64,000 bases of DNA from Muribaculaceae bacterium (GTDB lineage: Bacteria; Bacteroidota; Bacteroidia; Bacteroidales; Muribaculaceae). A model generated the notes under the pieces. That model ran no database searches, had not been told where the DNA came from, and saw only the letters and a list, made by a program, of their open reading frames with translations. This document shows positions 28,571 to 38,162 of the stretch, in pieces (position 1 is the stretch's first letter; every line of letters begins with the position of its first letter). The stretch spans positions 1 through 64,000 of the forward strand of contig JAFLUA010000004.1 of assembly GCA_022508985.1 (NCBI GenBank). Reading direction: 5' to 3'. A program made the translations under genes and the position numbers.

Positions 28571-29860
28571 TTATAGCTCATAAAAAGCAGTAAAAGCTTT
28601 AATTGTATTTAAGTGGTCGGAAACAGAGGCAGTCTCGCAGGCTGAATGCATAGCCCATAGCGGTGCGCCCATGTCGACGCCTCTCAGAGGAATCTGCGAA
28701 GTGAGAATGTTGCCGAGAGTAGAACCTCCGGCGACATCGCTGTGGTTTACGAAGTATTGAACGGGGACCTCTGCTTTTTGGCAAATGGCAGCGAAAACGG
28801 CCGCCGAGTCGGCATCGGTCATATATTTGCAGTTAGCGTTTACTTTGATGCACGGCCCGCCACCGAGTACGGGATGGTTTGTCGGGTCGTATTTTTCGGA
28901 GTAGTTAGGGTGCCATCCATGCGCATTGTCGGCCGAAATCATAAAAGAAGAAGCAACGGCCCGCATATATGCTGTTTCATCGCCACCGAGCGCGTATGTT
29001 ATACGCCGCAAGATATGTTGTAAAACGGGCGAAGCCGCGCCTTGCTTAGTTCCGGAGCCGGTTTCTTCGTTATCAAAAACAGCGAGTACGCGAGTGTGCC
29101 GACTCGAAGTTGCTGCAGCGTCGATCAAAGCCGATAGGCCTGCGTGCACCATTGAGAGGTCGTCGAGGCGCCCCGAGCATATCATCTCGTTGTTAATGCC
29201 CGTGACAGTAGCCGGCGAAACGTTGTATAAAGATAAATCGTAGTCTATAATGTCGTCGGCCTTTTCATTGGTATATTCAGCCACGAGGTTGCGGATGAGG
29301 TTGCGGTGAGATTTAGAAGAAAGGGCAATAACCGGTAGCATGTCTTTCTGTTTCGAAAGGTTATTTCCTTCGTTAACGGCGCGGTTGAAATGTATTGCCA
29401 GATGAGGTATTACGAGCAAAGGTTGTTGAATTTTGACCAGTTTGCTAATTGGCCTTAGCGGATTGTCGGAGCGTAGGATAATTCGACCGGCTAAAGAAAG
29501 TGGGCGGTCGAACCATGTGTAAAGAATAGGGCCTCCGTAGACTTCGGTATTCAGTTTTACGATGTTTCCTTCGCAAAGCATTTCGCAGCCGGGTTTTAGA
29601 CGAAAACCGGGCGAATCGCTATGAGCGGCTATCATGTTAAAACCGGCATTAGCAGGAGCATCCGAGCCCACGATGAAAGCAAAAATGGCCGAGCCGTTCG
29701 TTACTACATATCGGCGGTCGCCCTTGGTTAGCGACCATTGGTCGCGCATCTCGAGTTGTGTAAAACCGTTCTTTTCAAGGAGCGTTCGGGTTGACTCGAC
29801 AGCCCAGAAATTAACGGGAGAGTTGTCGAGGAAATTACAGAGGTCGTTTATTTTGTTCAT
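28571..29860 (-). CDS. M18 family aminopeptidase
   Basis: 429 aa; MIAAHSDSPGFRLKP, DNEETGSGTKQGA, NHSDVAGGSTLGNI. Confidence 0.95.
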   Translation of the reverse strand: MNKINDLCNFLDNSPVNFWAVESTRTLLEKNGFTQLEMRDQWSLTKGDRRYVVTNGSAIFAFIVGSDAPANAGFNMIAAHSDSPGFRLKPGCEMLCEGNIVKLNTEVYGGPILYTWFDRPLSLAGRIILRSDNPLRPISKLVKIQQPLLVIPHLAIHFNRAVNEGNNLSKQKDMLPVIALSSKSHRNLIRNLVAEYTNEKADDIIDYDLSLYNVSPATVTGINNEMICSGRLDDLSMVHAGLSALIDAAATSSRHTRVLAVFDNEETGSGTKQGAASPVLQHILRRITYALGGDETAYMRAVASSFMISADNAHGWHPNYSEKYDPTNHPVLGGGPCIKVNANCKYMTDADSAAVFAAICQKAEVPVQYFVNHSDVAGGSTLGNILTSQIPLRGVDMGAPLWAMHSACETASVSDHLNTIKAFTAFYEL

Positions 29861-30393
29861 TCGTTATCGAGGTTAGCGTTAAGGTAAATGAAATTGGCTG
29901 CTTTAAGGGCCGAGCAGATAGTTTCGGATAGATATTCCGAGAAACGGAATTTGAGGTCGGCAAGCACATCGGGAATCATGTCTTCGACGGCTTGACCTAC
30001 TGTTGCGGCATAGTCGGCTAAGTCTTGATATAAGTCGGCTAATTTCTCGGCTAAAGAAACGGCCACGGGAGAGTCGGAGTATCGCATGTCGTCGACCATA
30101 GTATCGAGGTACATATCGTTTTCGCCGAGCGTAGCCTCAATAGCCAAACGAGCCTCGTTGTATTGGTCTTCGGTTAAAGTGTCGTATATCGCCATTGTCT
30201 CTTCTACAATGGCGTCGGGACCGTCTCCGTAAGGGTCAATGTCGGCGATAGTAATGTAAATACGCGGCAAATAACGCAAAATATCGCGCAAGAATAGTTT
30301 CGTAGAAGTATTCCGGCAATTAGCTATCACTTTGCAGTATTCTACAGAAAGGGCAGCCAAGCTGATAGCGGCAGGAGAAATCGATTCGTTCAT
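29857..30393 (-). CDS. DUF5063 domain-containing protein
   Basis: 178 aa; pattern LSVEYCKVIANCRNTSTKLFLRDILRYLPRIYI; ATGA-type overlap with the next gene. Confidence 0.75.
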   Translation of the reverse strand: MNESISPAAISLAALSVEYCKVIANCRNTSTKLFLRDILRYLPRIYITIADIDPYGDGPDAIVEETMAIYDTLTEDQYNEARLAIEATLGENDMYLDTMVDDMRYSDSPVAVSLAEKLADLYQDLADYAATVGQAVEDMIPDVLADLKFRFSEYLSETICSALKAANFIYLNANLDNE

Positions 30394-30977
30394 TTCTTGA
30401 GGACAGAGCTATAAAGGTGATTTTCGGATATGTATTTATAGACGCCGTTTGGCAAAAAATAGCTCATATTCTTACCTTTAGCGATGGCGTTACGAATAAA
30501 AGTAGAAGAGATGTGCACCATAGGCGCGTCGACGAGTTCCATCCCGGCTGTGTCGTCGCGCATTACCGGATATCCCGGGCGGGGATACACCAAAACGCCA
30601 TAATCGTCGAGTATGCGTTGTGCTTCTTTCCATTGGTCGAAAATCCTCCAGTTGTCGCTGCCTATGATTAGTTTGAAGCGATTGTCGGGATATCGATCGG
30701 CGAGAAGGTCGAGCGTATTTATGGTGTAAGAAGGTCTTGGCATCGATAATTCGATATCGCAGATGTCGATATCGTCAGCCCCTTTAGCCGCAATAGAAAG
30801 CATGGACAGGCGCTTCATGTCGGGCAACAACTCGCCGGGGTCTTTGAGGGGGTTTCGCGGCGAAAGCAAGAGCCAAACCTTGTCGACATAAGACCATTGA
30901 ACCAGATATGAAGCGAGCATCATGTGGCCTATATGCACAGGGTTGAACGAACCACCGAGTAAACCTATCGTCTCCAT
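30390..30977 (-). CDS. nadD: Nicotinate-nucleotide adenylyltransferase
   Basis: 195 aa; IGLLGGSFNPVHIGHMMLA, ISSTFIRNAIAKGKNMSYFLP. Confidence 0.95.
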   Translation of the reverse strand: METIGLLGGSFNPVHIGHMMLASYLVQWSYVDKVWLLLSPRNPLKDPGELLPDMKRLSMLSIAAKGADDIDICDIELSMPRPSYTINTLDLLADRYPDNRFKLIIGSDNWRIFDQWKEAQRILDDYGVLVYPRPGYPVMRDDTAGMELVDAPMVHISSTFIRNAIAKGKNMSYFLPNGVYKYISENHLYSSVLKK

Positions 30978-30982
30978 TGTCG

Positions 30983-31564
30983 TTATTTGTTGATAAATTC
31001 CAGCATGGCGCTGCGAGTGTCGTTAATAGCCTTGTCGAGATTGTCGTTCACTATAATTTTGTCAAACTCTGGCGCTCTTGAAATCTCGTATTTAGCGCGA
31101 CTTATGCGCACATCAATCACGTCGGCAGCTTCAGTGCCACGATTTTCGAGTCTTTGTCGCAGGGCATCGATGCTTGGGGGATTTATAAATATAGTTAGAG
31201 CTTGTTTGCCGTAAATATTTTTTACGCCGAGCGCGCCATTAACGTCGATGTCGAGGATAATGTTCAGGCCATTATCGGTGATACGCTCTATTTCGCTACG
31301 CAAGGTGCCGTAGAAACGACCGGGATACACTTCTTCGTATTCGACGAAAAGGTTGTCGGCGATAGCTTTACGGAAAGCCTCTTCGCTCATGAAGTAGTAG
31401 TTAACGCCCTCTTTTTCGCCCTCGCGTGGCAGGCGAGTAGTAGCAGAGACGGCAAAGCCAAGATTTAGGTTACAATTCTTGTCGTTGAGCAAAGCATTAA
31501 TTATAGTAGATTTGCCGCAACCAGAAGGGGCCGCCACCACTATTATTTTGCCTTTATTATCCAT
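30983..31564 (-). CDS. gmk: Guanylate kinase
   Basis: 193 aa; IIVVAAPSGCGKSTII, VSATTRLPREGEKEGVNYYFMSEEAF. Confidence 0.97.
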   Translation of the reverse strand: MDNKGKIIVVAAPSGCGKSTIINALLNDKNCNLNLGFAVSATTRLPREGEKEGVNYYFMSEEAFRKAIADNLFVEYEEVYPGRFYGTLRSEIERITDNGLNIILDIDVNGALGVKNIYGKQALTIFINPPSIDALRQRLENRGTEAADVIDVRISRAKYEISRAPEFDKIIVNDNLDKAINDTRSAMLEFINK

Positions 31565-31575
31565 ACGTGTTGGTG

Positions 31576-33114
31576 TTATTGATGGGCTTTACGAAGAAGG
31601 TCGTTAACTGTTTTCACCGGGTTAAAAGTCGCCGCCGGCACTTCGACAAAAACAGTGTTCCAATTGCTCATCGCCCCGTTCCAGAGTCCTGGGAGCTCGA
31701 GAGCACGAAGATCGCGCCCACCGGCGGATTTTTCGGATATAAAACCTGTAGCGTGGTCGACATAGTCGGGAAGGTTAAACCGGCTACCGTCCGGTCGTTT
31801 GAGGAAACAAACGAGGTCGACGGGATTGAAGTAGGCAGCCGATTTCATCATTTCGATGTTTTCGGGCTTAGAGACATCAATCTGCGTAGATTCAAGAATC
31901 TGAGGAGCGATAGAGTTACAATCCGACGACATGGCATTGTATGGACCGCCACCCGGTTCTCCCTCATTGCGAACCATGCCGCAAACTCTGAGCGGACGAT
32001 TAAGGGCATCTTTCAGCGCTGCAAGACGTTTTTCAAATGGGACGTCGGTCGATTGGTCTTTAGAGAAGTAAGAGAGGCAGTTTTGGCAGAATCTAATACC
32101 TTCGGCCACAATTTCTTCGGTTGGGTTTTCGAGCTTTTCTAAGATGTCAACGATTGAATCGTGAATCTCAATGAGTAGGCCGCCTATGATTTTTTTGTAT
32201 TCGATAGTAGAAGCTCGATGCTTATCGGCAACGACGTTGTCGATGTTTTTAATGAAGACGACAGAAGCGTCAATGTCGTTAAGATTTTCAATTAGAGCGC
32301 CATGACCACCAGGTCGGAAAACGAGATTGCCGTTGTCGTCACGGAAAAGTTGATTATCGGGAGTGACGGCAATAGTATCGGTCGACGGTTTTTGCTCGGA
32401 TAACGATACTTCATATTTTACGCCAAACAATTTTTCCATAGCCGGCACCGCATGTTTCAGTTTTTCTTTGAAAAGGAGGCGGTGATTAGACGAAACGGTG
32501 AAGTGTAAACGCACCTTTCCGTCATTGGAAGTGGCAGTCTGCGCTCCTTCGGCGAGTTGTTCTTCGAGTGCCGTTCTAACCGATCCATCGTCGTAGCGGT
32601 GGAATGACAGCAGGGCTTTAGGCAATTGACCGTAGTTTAGCCCATCGGGCAATATAATGGCACCAACCAGGTCTTTATATCGTTTATCGACAATAAGTTT
32701 TTCTATAGTAGTGTCGTTGCCATACATTTGTTTTACGGCGAGCTGAAGTTCGCCATAAAAGGCAAAATCGGAGATATTGTTGATTAGTTGCTCAACGGGG
32801 CTACCAATAGCCGGGTAGTCGTCGTTTCCGTTGACAAAAGCAAACAATGCTTTGAACATACGCGATGCCGCGCCCGAAGCGGGGACGAACTTTAGCACGT
32901 CGCCACCATCATTGAGGAATGAGTTCCATCGCTCCAAGGCTAAATCGATAGAGGCTTTGTCTAAAACTAAAAGCCCATGCTCGGGAGAAGATGGAGATTC
33001 GATACGAAGATAGGGGAAGCCGGAGCGAAAACGCTCAAGCTGTTTGTTGACGATATCGGGAGTAAGGCCCTGCGAACGCAGTTGCTCAAGGTCGGCTGGA
33101 GTAAACGTAGTCAT
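31576..33114 (-). CDS. DUF4301 family protein
   Basis: 512 aa; FVPASGAASRMFKALFAF, FRPGGHGALIENLNDIDASVVFIKNIDNV, GMVRNEGEPGGGPY. Confidence 0.85.
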   Translation of the reverse strand: MTTFTPADLEQLRSQGLTPDIVNKQLERFRSGFPYLRIESPSSPEHGLLVLDKASIDLALERWNSFLNDGGDVLKFVPASGAASRMFKALFAFVNGNDDYPAIGSPVEQLINNISDFAFYGELQLAVKQMYGNDTTIEKLIVDKRYKDLVGAIILPDGLNYGQLPKALLSFHRYDDGSVRTALEEQLAEGAQTATSNDGKVRLHFTVSSNHRLLFKEKLKHAVPAMEKLFGVKYEVSLSEQKPSTDTIAVTPDNQLFRDDNGNLVFRPGGHGALIENLNDIDASVVFIKNIDNVVADKHRASTIEYKKIIGGLLIEIHDSIVDILEKLENPTEEIVAEGIRFCQNCLSYFSKDQSTDVPFEKRLAALKDALNRPLRVCGMVRNEGEPGGGPYNAMSSDCNSIAPQILESTQIDVSKPENIEMMKSAAYFNPVDLVCFLKRPDGSRFNLPDYVDHATGFISEKSAGGRDLRALELPGLWNGAMSNWNTVFVEVPAATFNPVKTVNDLLRKAHQ

Positions 33115-33330
33115 TGCTATTATTTTGTAATTTTACATGCCCAAAAATACAATAATTTTGTTGTTTTGGCAAAAAATAATTGAAGGAATCTATCGAAGAA
33201 ATCGTCGTTGTAAGAGAAATTGGAAAGAAATAGGAATAATTCGTGGGAACAGGCGATGAAAGAGGTATGGAAAAGCCCATGATGAGCGATGGAAGAGTGA
33301 TGGAAGAGGAATGGAAGTGAAGATAGTGTT

Positions 33331-33361
33331 TTGGTCGTTCGGTCTTTTTTTATTATGTTTG
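33331..33361 (+). promoter_or_regulatory. Promoter of glycosyltransferase gene, TTG-N20-TATGTTTG
   Basis: TTG 33331-33333; TATGTTTG 33354-33361. Confidence 0.55.
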
Positions 33362-33377
33362 CAGAAAACAATAGGCT

Positions 33378-34430
33378 ATGCAAGTAAAACTTAAAATACT
33401 GCACTGCGTATATTCGATGACAATAGGCGGCCTTGAAACAATGCTCGTTGATATAGTTAATGGTCAAGTTGCCGCCGGGCATGATGTGAGTGTATTGATT
33501 ATCAATGATATAATTGATGATGCGCTTGTGGCAAAAATTAATCCGTGCGTGAAAATAATAGCGATGCGTCGTCGACAAGGAGATCGGCCGCTATTACTCA
33601 TGGCCAAGCTTAACCTTATGATCTTGCGACAAGGTTACGATATAGTGCATATTCACAATCATAAGTTGTGTCGACTGATTCAAGTTAGGCGCAATCGACT
33701 TTTATTTACGGTTCACGACATTGATACCCCGATGCATTACGCTTCAAGGACAAATATGGCAGCGATAACCGATGCAGTGCGTGAAGATGTGAAGCGGCGC
33801 GTGCCAAACGCAAAAATCAGGACTGTTTTTAATGGAATACGTACGACCGATATCGCGCGCAGGGAGCCTGTTACTCCTACCGTGATGCGCATAGTGCAGG
33901 TAGCACGTTTAGACTATAAGAAAAAGGGACAGGATGTTCTCATAAAGGCCGTCGGGACCCTTGCTCGCAGCGGTTATGACAAAGTCGAGGTGAGTTTTAT
34001 AGGCGGCGGTAACGATATCGACTACCTGAAAAATATGGCGCAAGAAGAGGGTGTTGCAGATAGAATACACTTTGAGGGCGAGCGCGATAGGGATTATGTG
34101 TATGGGCATCTTAAAGATTTTGATGTGATGTGCCATCCCTCTCGTTATGAAGGGTTTGGCCTCACTATAGCCGAAGGGATGGCCGCCGGATTACCACTCG
34201 TTGTAAGTGAGGGCGATGGACCTTATGAGGTGGCTGATTCGGGTCGCTTGTGTATAGGAGTACCCAGCGGCGATGTAGCGGCATTAGCCACGGCTATCAT
34301 GACCTTAAAAAACGATTGGGATAAAGCAGAAAATAGGGCCACCGAAGCTACCGGATATGTCAAGCGCTTTGATATATGCCACACCGTGGAGGCATACGAG
34401 AGATATTATCGCGACTTGATAAGAAAATAA
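33378..34430 (+). CDS. Glycosyltransferase family 4/1 (GT-B)
   Basis: 350 aa; YSMTIGGLETMLVDIVNG, HPSRYEGFGLTIAEGMAAGLPLVVSEGDGPYEV. Confidence 0.92.
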   Translation: MQVKLKILHCVYSMTIGGLETMLVDIVNGQVAAGHDVSVLIINDIIDDALVAKINPCVKIIAMRRRQGDRPLLLMAKLNLMILRQGYDIVHIHNHKLCRLIQVRRNRLLFTVHDIDTPMHYASRTNMAAITDAVREDVKRRVPNAKIRTVFNGIRTTDIARREPVTPTVMRIVQVARLDYKKKGQDVLIKAVGTLARSGYDKVEVSFIGGGNDIDYLKNMAQEEGVADRIHFEGERDRDYVYGHLKDFDVMCHPSRYEGFGLTIAEGMAAGLPLVVSEGDGPYEVADSGRLCIGVPSGDVAALATAIMTLKNDWDKAENRATEATGYVKRFDICHTVEAYERYYRDLIRK

Positions 34431-34442
34431 CCGATTATTTTG

Positions 34443-35813
34443 TTAGCCGAAGAGCTCGCGGAAAGCATCCGCGACCTTAGCGACCTCATGTAGCCTAATA
34501 GACAAAGCCGAAGTATCGAAACCTTTGATGTTTCCGGCTGGGATGATGATGTCGGTCATACCCAATTTTTCAGCTTCGGTAATGCGCTGCTCAATGCGCG
34601 TTACGGGGCGTATTTCGCCGGAGAGCCCTACTTCGCCAGTCATACACCAACCGCGGGGGATAGGGATGTCGACATTGCTTGATAGGATAGCCGAAATAAC
34701 GCCGAGGTCGAGCGCCGGGTCGTTTACTTTGAGGCCTCCGGCAATATTTAGGAAGACGTCTTTTGCGCCGAGCTTGAAGCCCACACGTTTTTCGAGAACA
34801 GCAAGTAACATATTCATTCGTTTAGCGTCAAAACCGGTGACGGAGCGCTGAGGTGTGCCATAAGCAGCGGTGCTGACCAAAGCCTGGACCTCGATTAAGA
34901 AAGGCCGAATACCTTCGACGGTAACTCCGGTGGCGACGCCCGAAAGATCTTCATCGTGATGCGAAAGCAGCATTTCGGAAGGATTTGAGACTTCGCGTAG
35001 GCCACGCCGCCCCATTTCATAAATGCCAATTTCGGAAGTGCTCCCAAAACGATTTTTGATAGCTCTTAGCAAACGATACATATATTGGCTGTCGCCTTCG
35101 AATTGCAACACCGCGTCGACGATGTGCTCAAGAACTTTAGGCCCGGCGATAGAGCCCTCTTTGTTGATGTGTCCTATAAGCAAAACGGGCACGCCGCTTT
35201 CTTTGGCGTATTTAAGAAGAGAAGCAGCGCATTCTCTGACCTGGCTCACACTACCGGCAGAGGAATCGAGGGTGTCGGTTGCAATAGTCTGAATAGAGTC
35301 GACCACCAGGATGTCGGGTTGCACGTCTTCGATATGGTTGAAAATATTTTCGAGCGAAGTTTCACATACGATAAAAAGATTGTCGCTGCCGCGCCCGATA
35401 CGGTCGGCACGTAATTTCAATTGCGAAGCACTCTCTTCGCCTGAAACATATAGTATGCGCAAGGTGTGAATTGCCAACAGGCTCTGTAGCACCAGAGTTG
35501 ATTTGCCGATACCCGGCTCTCCGCCAATAAGCACGATAGAACCTTTTACGAGCCCTCCACCGAGGACACGGTTTAGCTCCTGCCCCGGCATACGATATCG
35601 CGGTTCGTCGACAGCTTCAATTTGGTTGACGGGCTTTGGTGTAGCCAAGCTCCTCGCCGACAATGGTAAGGCAGACGAAGCCGATGACGTGCTAACTTTT
35701 TCTTCAACCATAGTGTTCCACTCCCCACAGGCAGGACATCGTCCCGTCCATTTTGGCGAGTCGGCCCCGCAGGAGGTGCAGAACCACATTGTTTTTTGTT
35801 TCGCTTTAGCCAT
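34443..35813 (-). CDS. radA: DNA repair protein RadA
   Basis: 456 aa; zinc finger WFCTSCGADSPKWTGRCPACGEWNT, GGEPGIGKSTL, KNRFGSTSEIGIYEM. Confidence 0.97.
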   Translation of the reverse strand: MAKAKQKTMWFCTSCGADSPKWTGRCPACGEWNTMVEEKVSTSSASSALPLSARSLATPKPVNQIEAVDEPRYRMPGQELNRVLGGGLVKGSIVLIGGEPGIGKSTLVLQSLLAIHTLRILYVSGEESASQLKLRADRIGRGSDNLFIVCETSLENIFNHIEDVQPDILVVDSIQTIATDTLDSSAGSVSQVRECAASLLKYAKESGVPVLLIGHINKEGSIAGPKVLEHIVDAVLQFEGDSQYMYRLLRAIKNRFGSTSEIGIYEMGRRGLREVSNPSEMLLSHHDEDLSGVATGVTVEGIRPFLIEVQALVSTAAYGTPQRSVTGFDAKRMNMLLAVLEKRVGFKLGAKDVFLNIAGGLKVNDPALDLGVISAILSSNVDIPIPRGWCMTGEVGLSGEIRPVTRIEQRITEAEKLGMTDIIIPAGNIKGFDTSALSIRLHEVAKVADAFRELFG

Positions 35814-35826
35814 ATCGAGGAGGATG

Positions 35827-36510
35827 TTATTTTATGCGGAAGTTATATCCGAGCGTAAACTCAAGCGACAAAGAACGCGAAGCGCTGAAAGTGTCGGCTT
35901 TAGTAGCGTGGAAAATATTTCCCAGACCAAAATAGAAACGCGCTTCGAGCAATATTGATTGTCGAGGCTGTATAAAGAACTCACCGCCGGCAGAAGCGCA
36001 GATGCCATAGTCGACTTTGTTGGCAATATCGGCGCTCAATTGCTCTGTCATTCTATTTCGCGTTGGGAAGTCGGGATTTGAAGTCGGGTTGTTATAGTCG
36101 AAATTAGAGCTCTTAGACTCGCCTATCAAATAAGAAAGTTGCGGGCCGAGGTTGATAAAAGCCTTGAAGCGACGACTGCCGAAATATATGTGAGTAAGGA
36201 TTGGCAAGTTGACGTATGTCAGGGAGCGGCTATAGTTAAGTGGCAACTGCTCGAAATCTTCTTTCCAACCTCTTTGTACCCAACCAATTTCTGCAATTAG
36301 ACCAAATAATTTTTCTTCGGAATATCTAAAAGAGATAGCACCGGTAGTGCCAGGAGTCCACGTCTGCTTAACAGCCGGAGTAAACGACATTTTTGCCATT
36401 GTAGCGCCGGCGCGACCGCCGATAGAAATTCTGGGTTTGTAATGAGTCTCAGCCACCATCGACAGCGCGGCAAAGGCAAAAAAGAGAGCAAAAATAAACG
36501 ACCTTTTCAT
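35827..36510 (-). CDS. Outer membrane beta-barrel (PorT-like) protein
   Basis: 227 aa; signal peptide, KPRISIGGRAGATMAKMSF, alternating beta pattern, terminal LEFTLGYNFRIK. Confidence 0.8.
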   Translation of the reverse strand: MKRSFIFALFFAFAALSMVAETHYKPRISIGGRAGATMAKMSFTPAVKQTWTPGTTGAISFRYSEEKLFGLIAEIGWVQRGWKEDFEQLPLNYSRSLTYVNLPILTHIYFGSRRFKAFINLGPQLSYLIGESKSSNFDYNNPTSNPDFPTRNRMTEQLSADIANKVDYGICASAGGEFFIQPRQSILLEARFYFGLGNIFHATKADTFSASRSLSLEFTLGYNFRIK

Positions 36511-37979
36511 TGTATTCGAGCAGAAATGCTATTTCCCGGTAAGTAGTCGATAATATATACAGAATCGTTGACAAAACCATTCGCGGCTTTGACGAAGTTG
36601 AAAGCGGATTGTACCCCCGAGAACGAGTCTAATAAATCGGGGTCGAAAACGCCGTCGTTGTCACTGATAGCTTTCAATAGGAAAGACGCGGTGTCATATC
36701 CCAGCGGGCCGTATGCCGGAATGCTTTCGATATAAGAAGCACCATACCATTTTTTGAACTCTGCGACAAAAGCTTTTGTGTCGCTTGCCTCGCTATCGTC
36801 GAGAAAGCGAGAGTATACAGTGGCACCGATGCGGTGTAGTGTGTCGAGCGCGTCGCCCCGGAAAGCCGTCCAGTCGGGATATCCAAAAATTTCAATTTCT
36901 ACCGGAGTTTCATAGCTATCGGGCTCTAACGCAAGTGCTTTCTGTTTATCTCGAAACGACTTGAAGGTGTAAGCAAATTTGTTAAATTCGGCCAAAGATC
37001 CCGAAGATGGAATTACTACAAATTTCCCGTTTTCAGTGTTTTGCAGTTTCTCGAGGTCGGACATTAGCAGGTGAGCATGGTATTTGATAATAGTCGGTTC
37101 GATGCCTAACTGCGCATATCTTTCGGAAAGATATTCGATGAAAGATTCTTTTTCGTTTTTACCGTCGTCGCTACGCAAAATCACAGGGTGGAAATCGGAA
37201 TATTTAGCTAATAAAGCATCGACTGCGAGTTCATACATACGGCGAGGCTGTATATTAGCCTGAAAAACATAGGCGTTGTCTTCAAAAGAAGCATCGCGAG
37301 TATTAAGGGTGTTGAAAACGAAAGAAGCGTTCTCTTTTGCCGCTTGGGCTATAGTTTTAATAGCCGAGTCGTCGTCGGGTGCAATAATAACTGAGGCATT
37401 AGCGACGGCAGAGTCGTTCAGCATGATATATCTAATAGCGTCGGTACTCAAAGCATCGATGTCGCGCGCTACAATTTCAATATTGCAAGATAGATTTCGG
37501 GCTTCGTTTGCCGCAATCATCATGCCTTTGTAGAAGTCTATTGCGAGTTGGTTTTGGCGGTTTTGTTCGGCTTTGTCTAATCCAAAGGGCATTAATACAG
37601 CTATTGCCGGTTTTTTAGGGTTGAAATCGGCGGCAGCGCTATCGGAAGCTTCAAAGGCGATATCGTCTTCTTGCACAGCGACGTCGTCGACATCGGGTTG
37701 TGCATAATCCTCAAAAGGAAAAACTAATAAATCGCCTTTTTTGATGCCATTAGCAGCCGAGGGGTTGTTGATTGTAATATCCTCGATAGAGATACCGAGG
37801 CTTTTAGAAATGCCGTATAGCGATTCTCCTTTTTTTACTTTGTGGTAGAAATATTGCTTGCCGTTTACAGTTTTGACGGGCAAGTCGAGCGCTGCAGCCG
37901 CAAAAAAGCACGACAAGATGAAAACGGCGGATAATATGTTTCTGTAGATGTTATTCATTGTGTAGGTTTTATCTTGCAA
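36507..37979 (-). CDS. LysM domain protein with periplasmic-binding (amino-acid ABC substrate-like) domain
   Basis: 490 aa; FYHKVKKGESLYGISKSLGISIEDITINNPSAANGIKKGDLLVFP followed by PAIAVLMPFGLDK... Confidence 0.85.
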   Translation of the reverse strand: MQDKTYTMNNIYRNILSAVFILSCFFAAAALDLPVKTVNGKQYFYHKVKKGESLYGISKSLGISIEDITINNPSAANGIKKGDLLVFPFEDYAQPDVDDVAVQEDDIAFEASDSAAADFNPKKPAIAVLMPFGLDKAEQNRQNQLAIDFYKGMMIAANEARNLSCNIEIVARDIDALSTDAIRYIMLNDSAVANASVIIAPDDDSAIKTIAQAAKENASFVFNTLNTRDASFEDNAYVFQANIQPRRMYELAVDALLAKYSDFHPVILRSDDGKNEKESFIEYLSERYAQLGIEPTIIKYHAHLLMSDLEKLQNTENGKFVVIPSSGSLAEFNKFAYTFKSFRDKQKALALEPDSYETPVEIEIFGYPDWTAFRGDALDTLHRIGATVYSRFLDDSEASDTKAFVAEFKKWYGASYIESIPAYGPLGYDTASFLLKAISDNDGVFDPDLLDSFSGVQSAFNFVKAANGFVNDSVYIIDYLPGNSISARIQ

Positions 37980-38162
37980 AGGTAATGTTTTTGTTGAGTC
38001 TTACCAAACAAATGTAGGCAGATGAAAATAAAATTTGATGAAAATTTTATAACTTTGCAGCATCTAAAAGCATTAAAGACAGTGCTTGGATATGAATAAT
38101 GAAGATAACTAAACAGGCATGCCACGGAATGCAACAGGCATAACACAGAAAGGAAAACATAT

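Noticed and set aside
33120-33578. 152-aa minus-strand ORF
   Set aside because: Antisense to the glycosyltransferase start and intergenic AT-rich DNA; low-complexity His/Phe/Tyr composition
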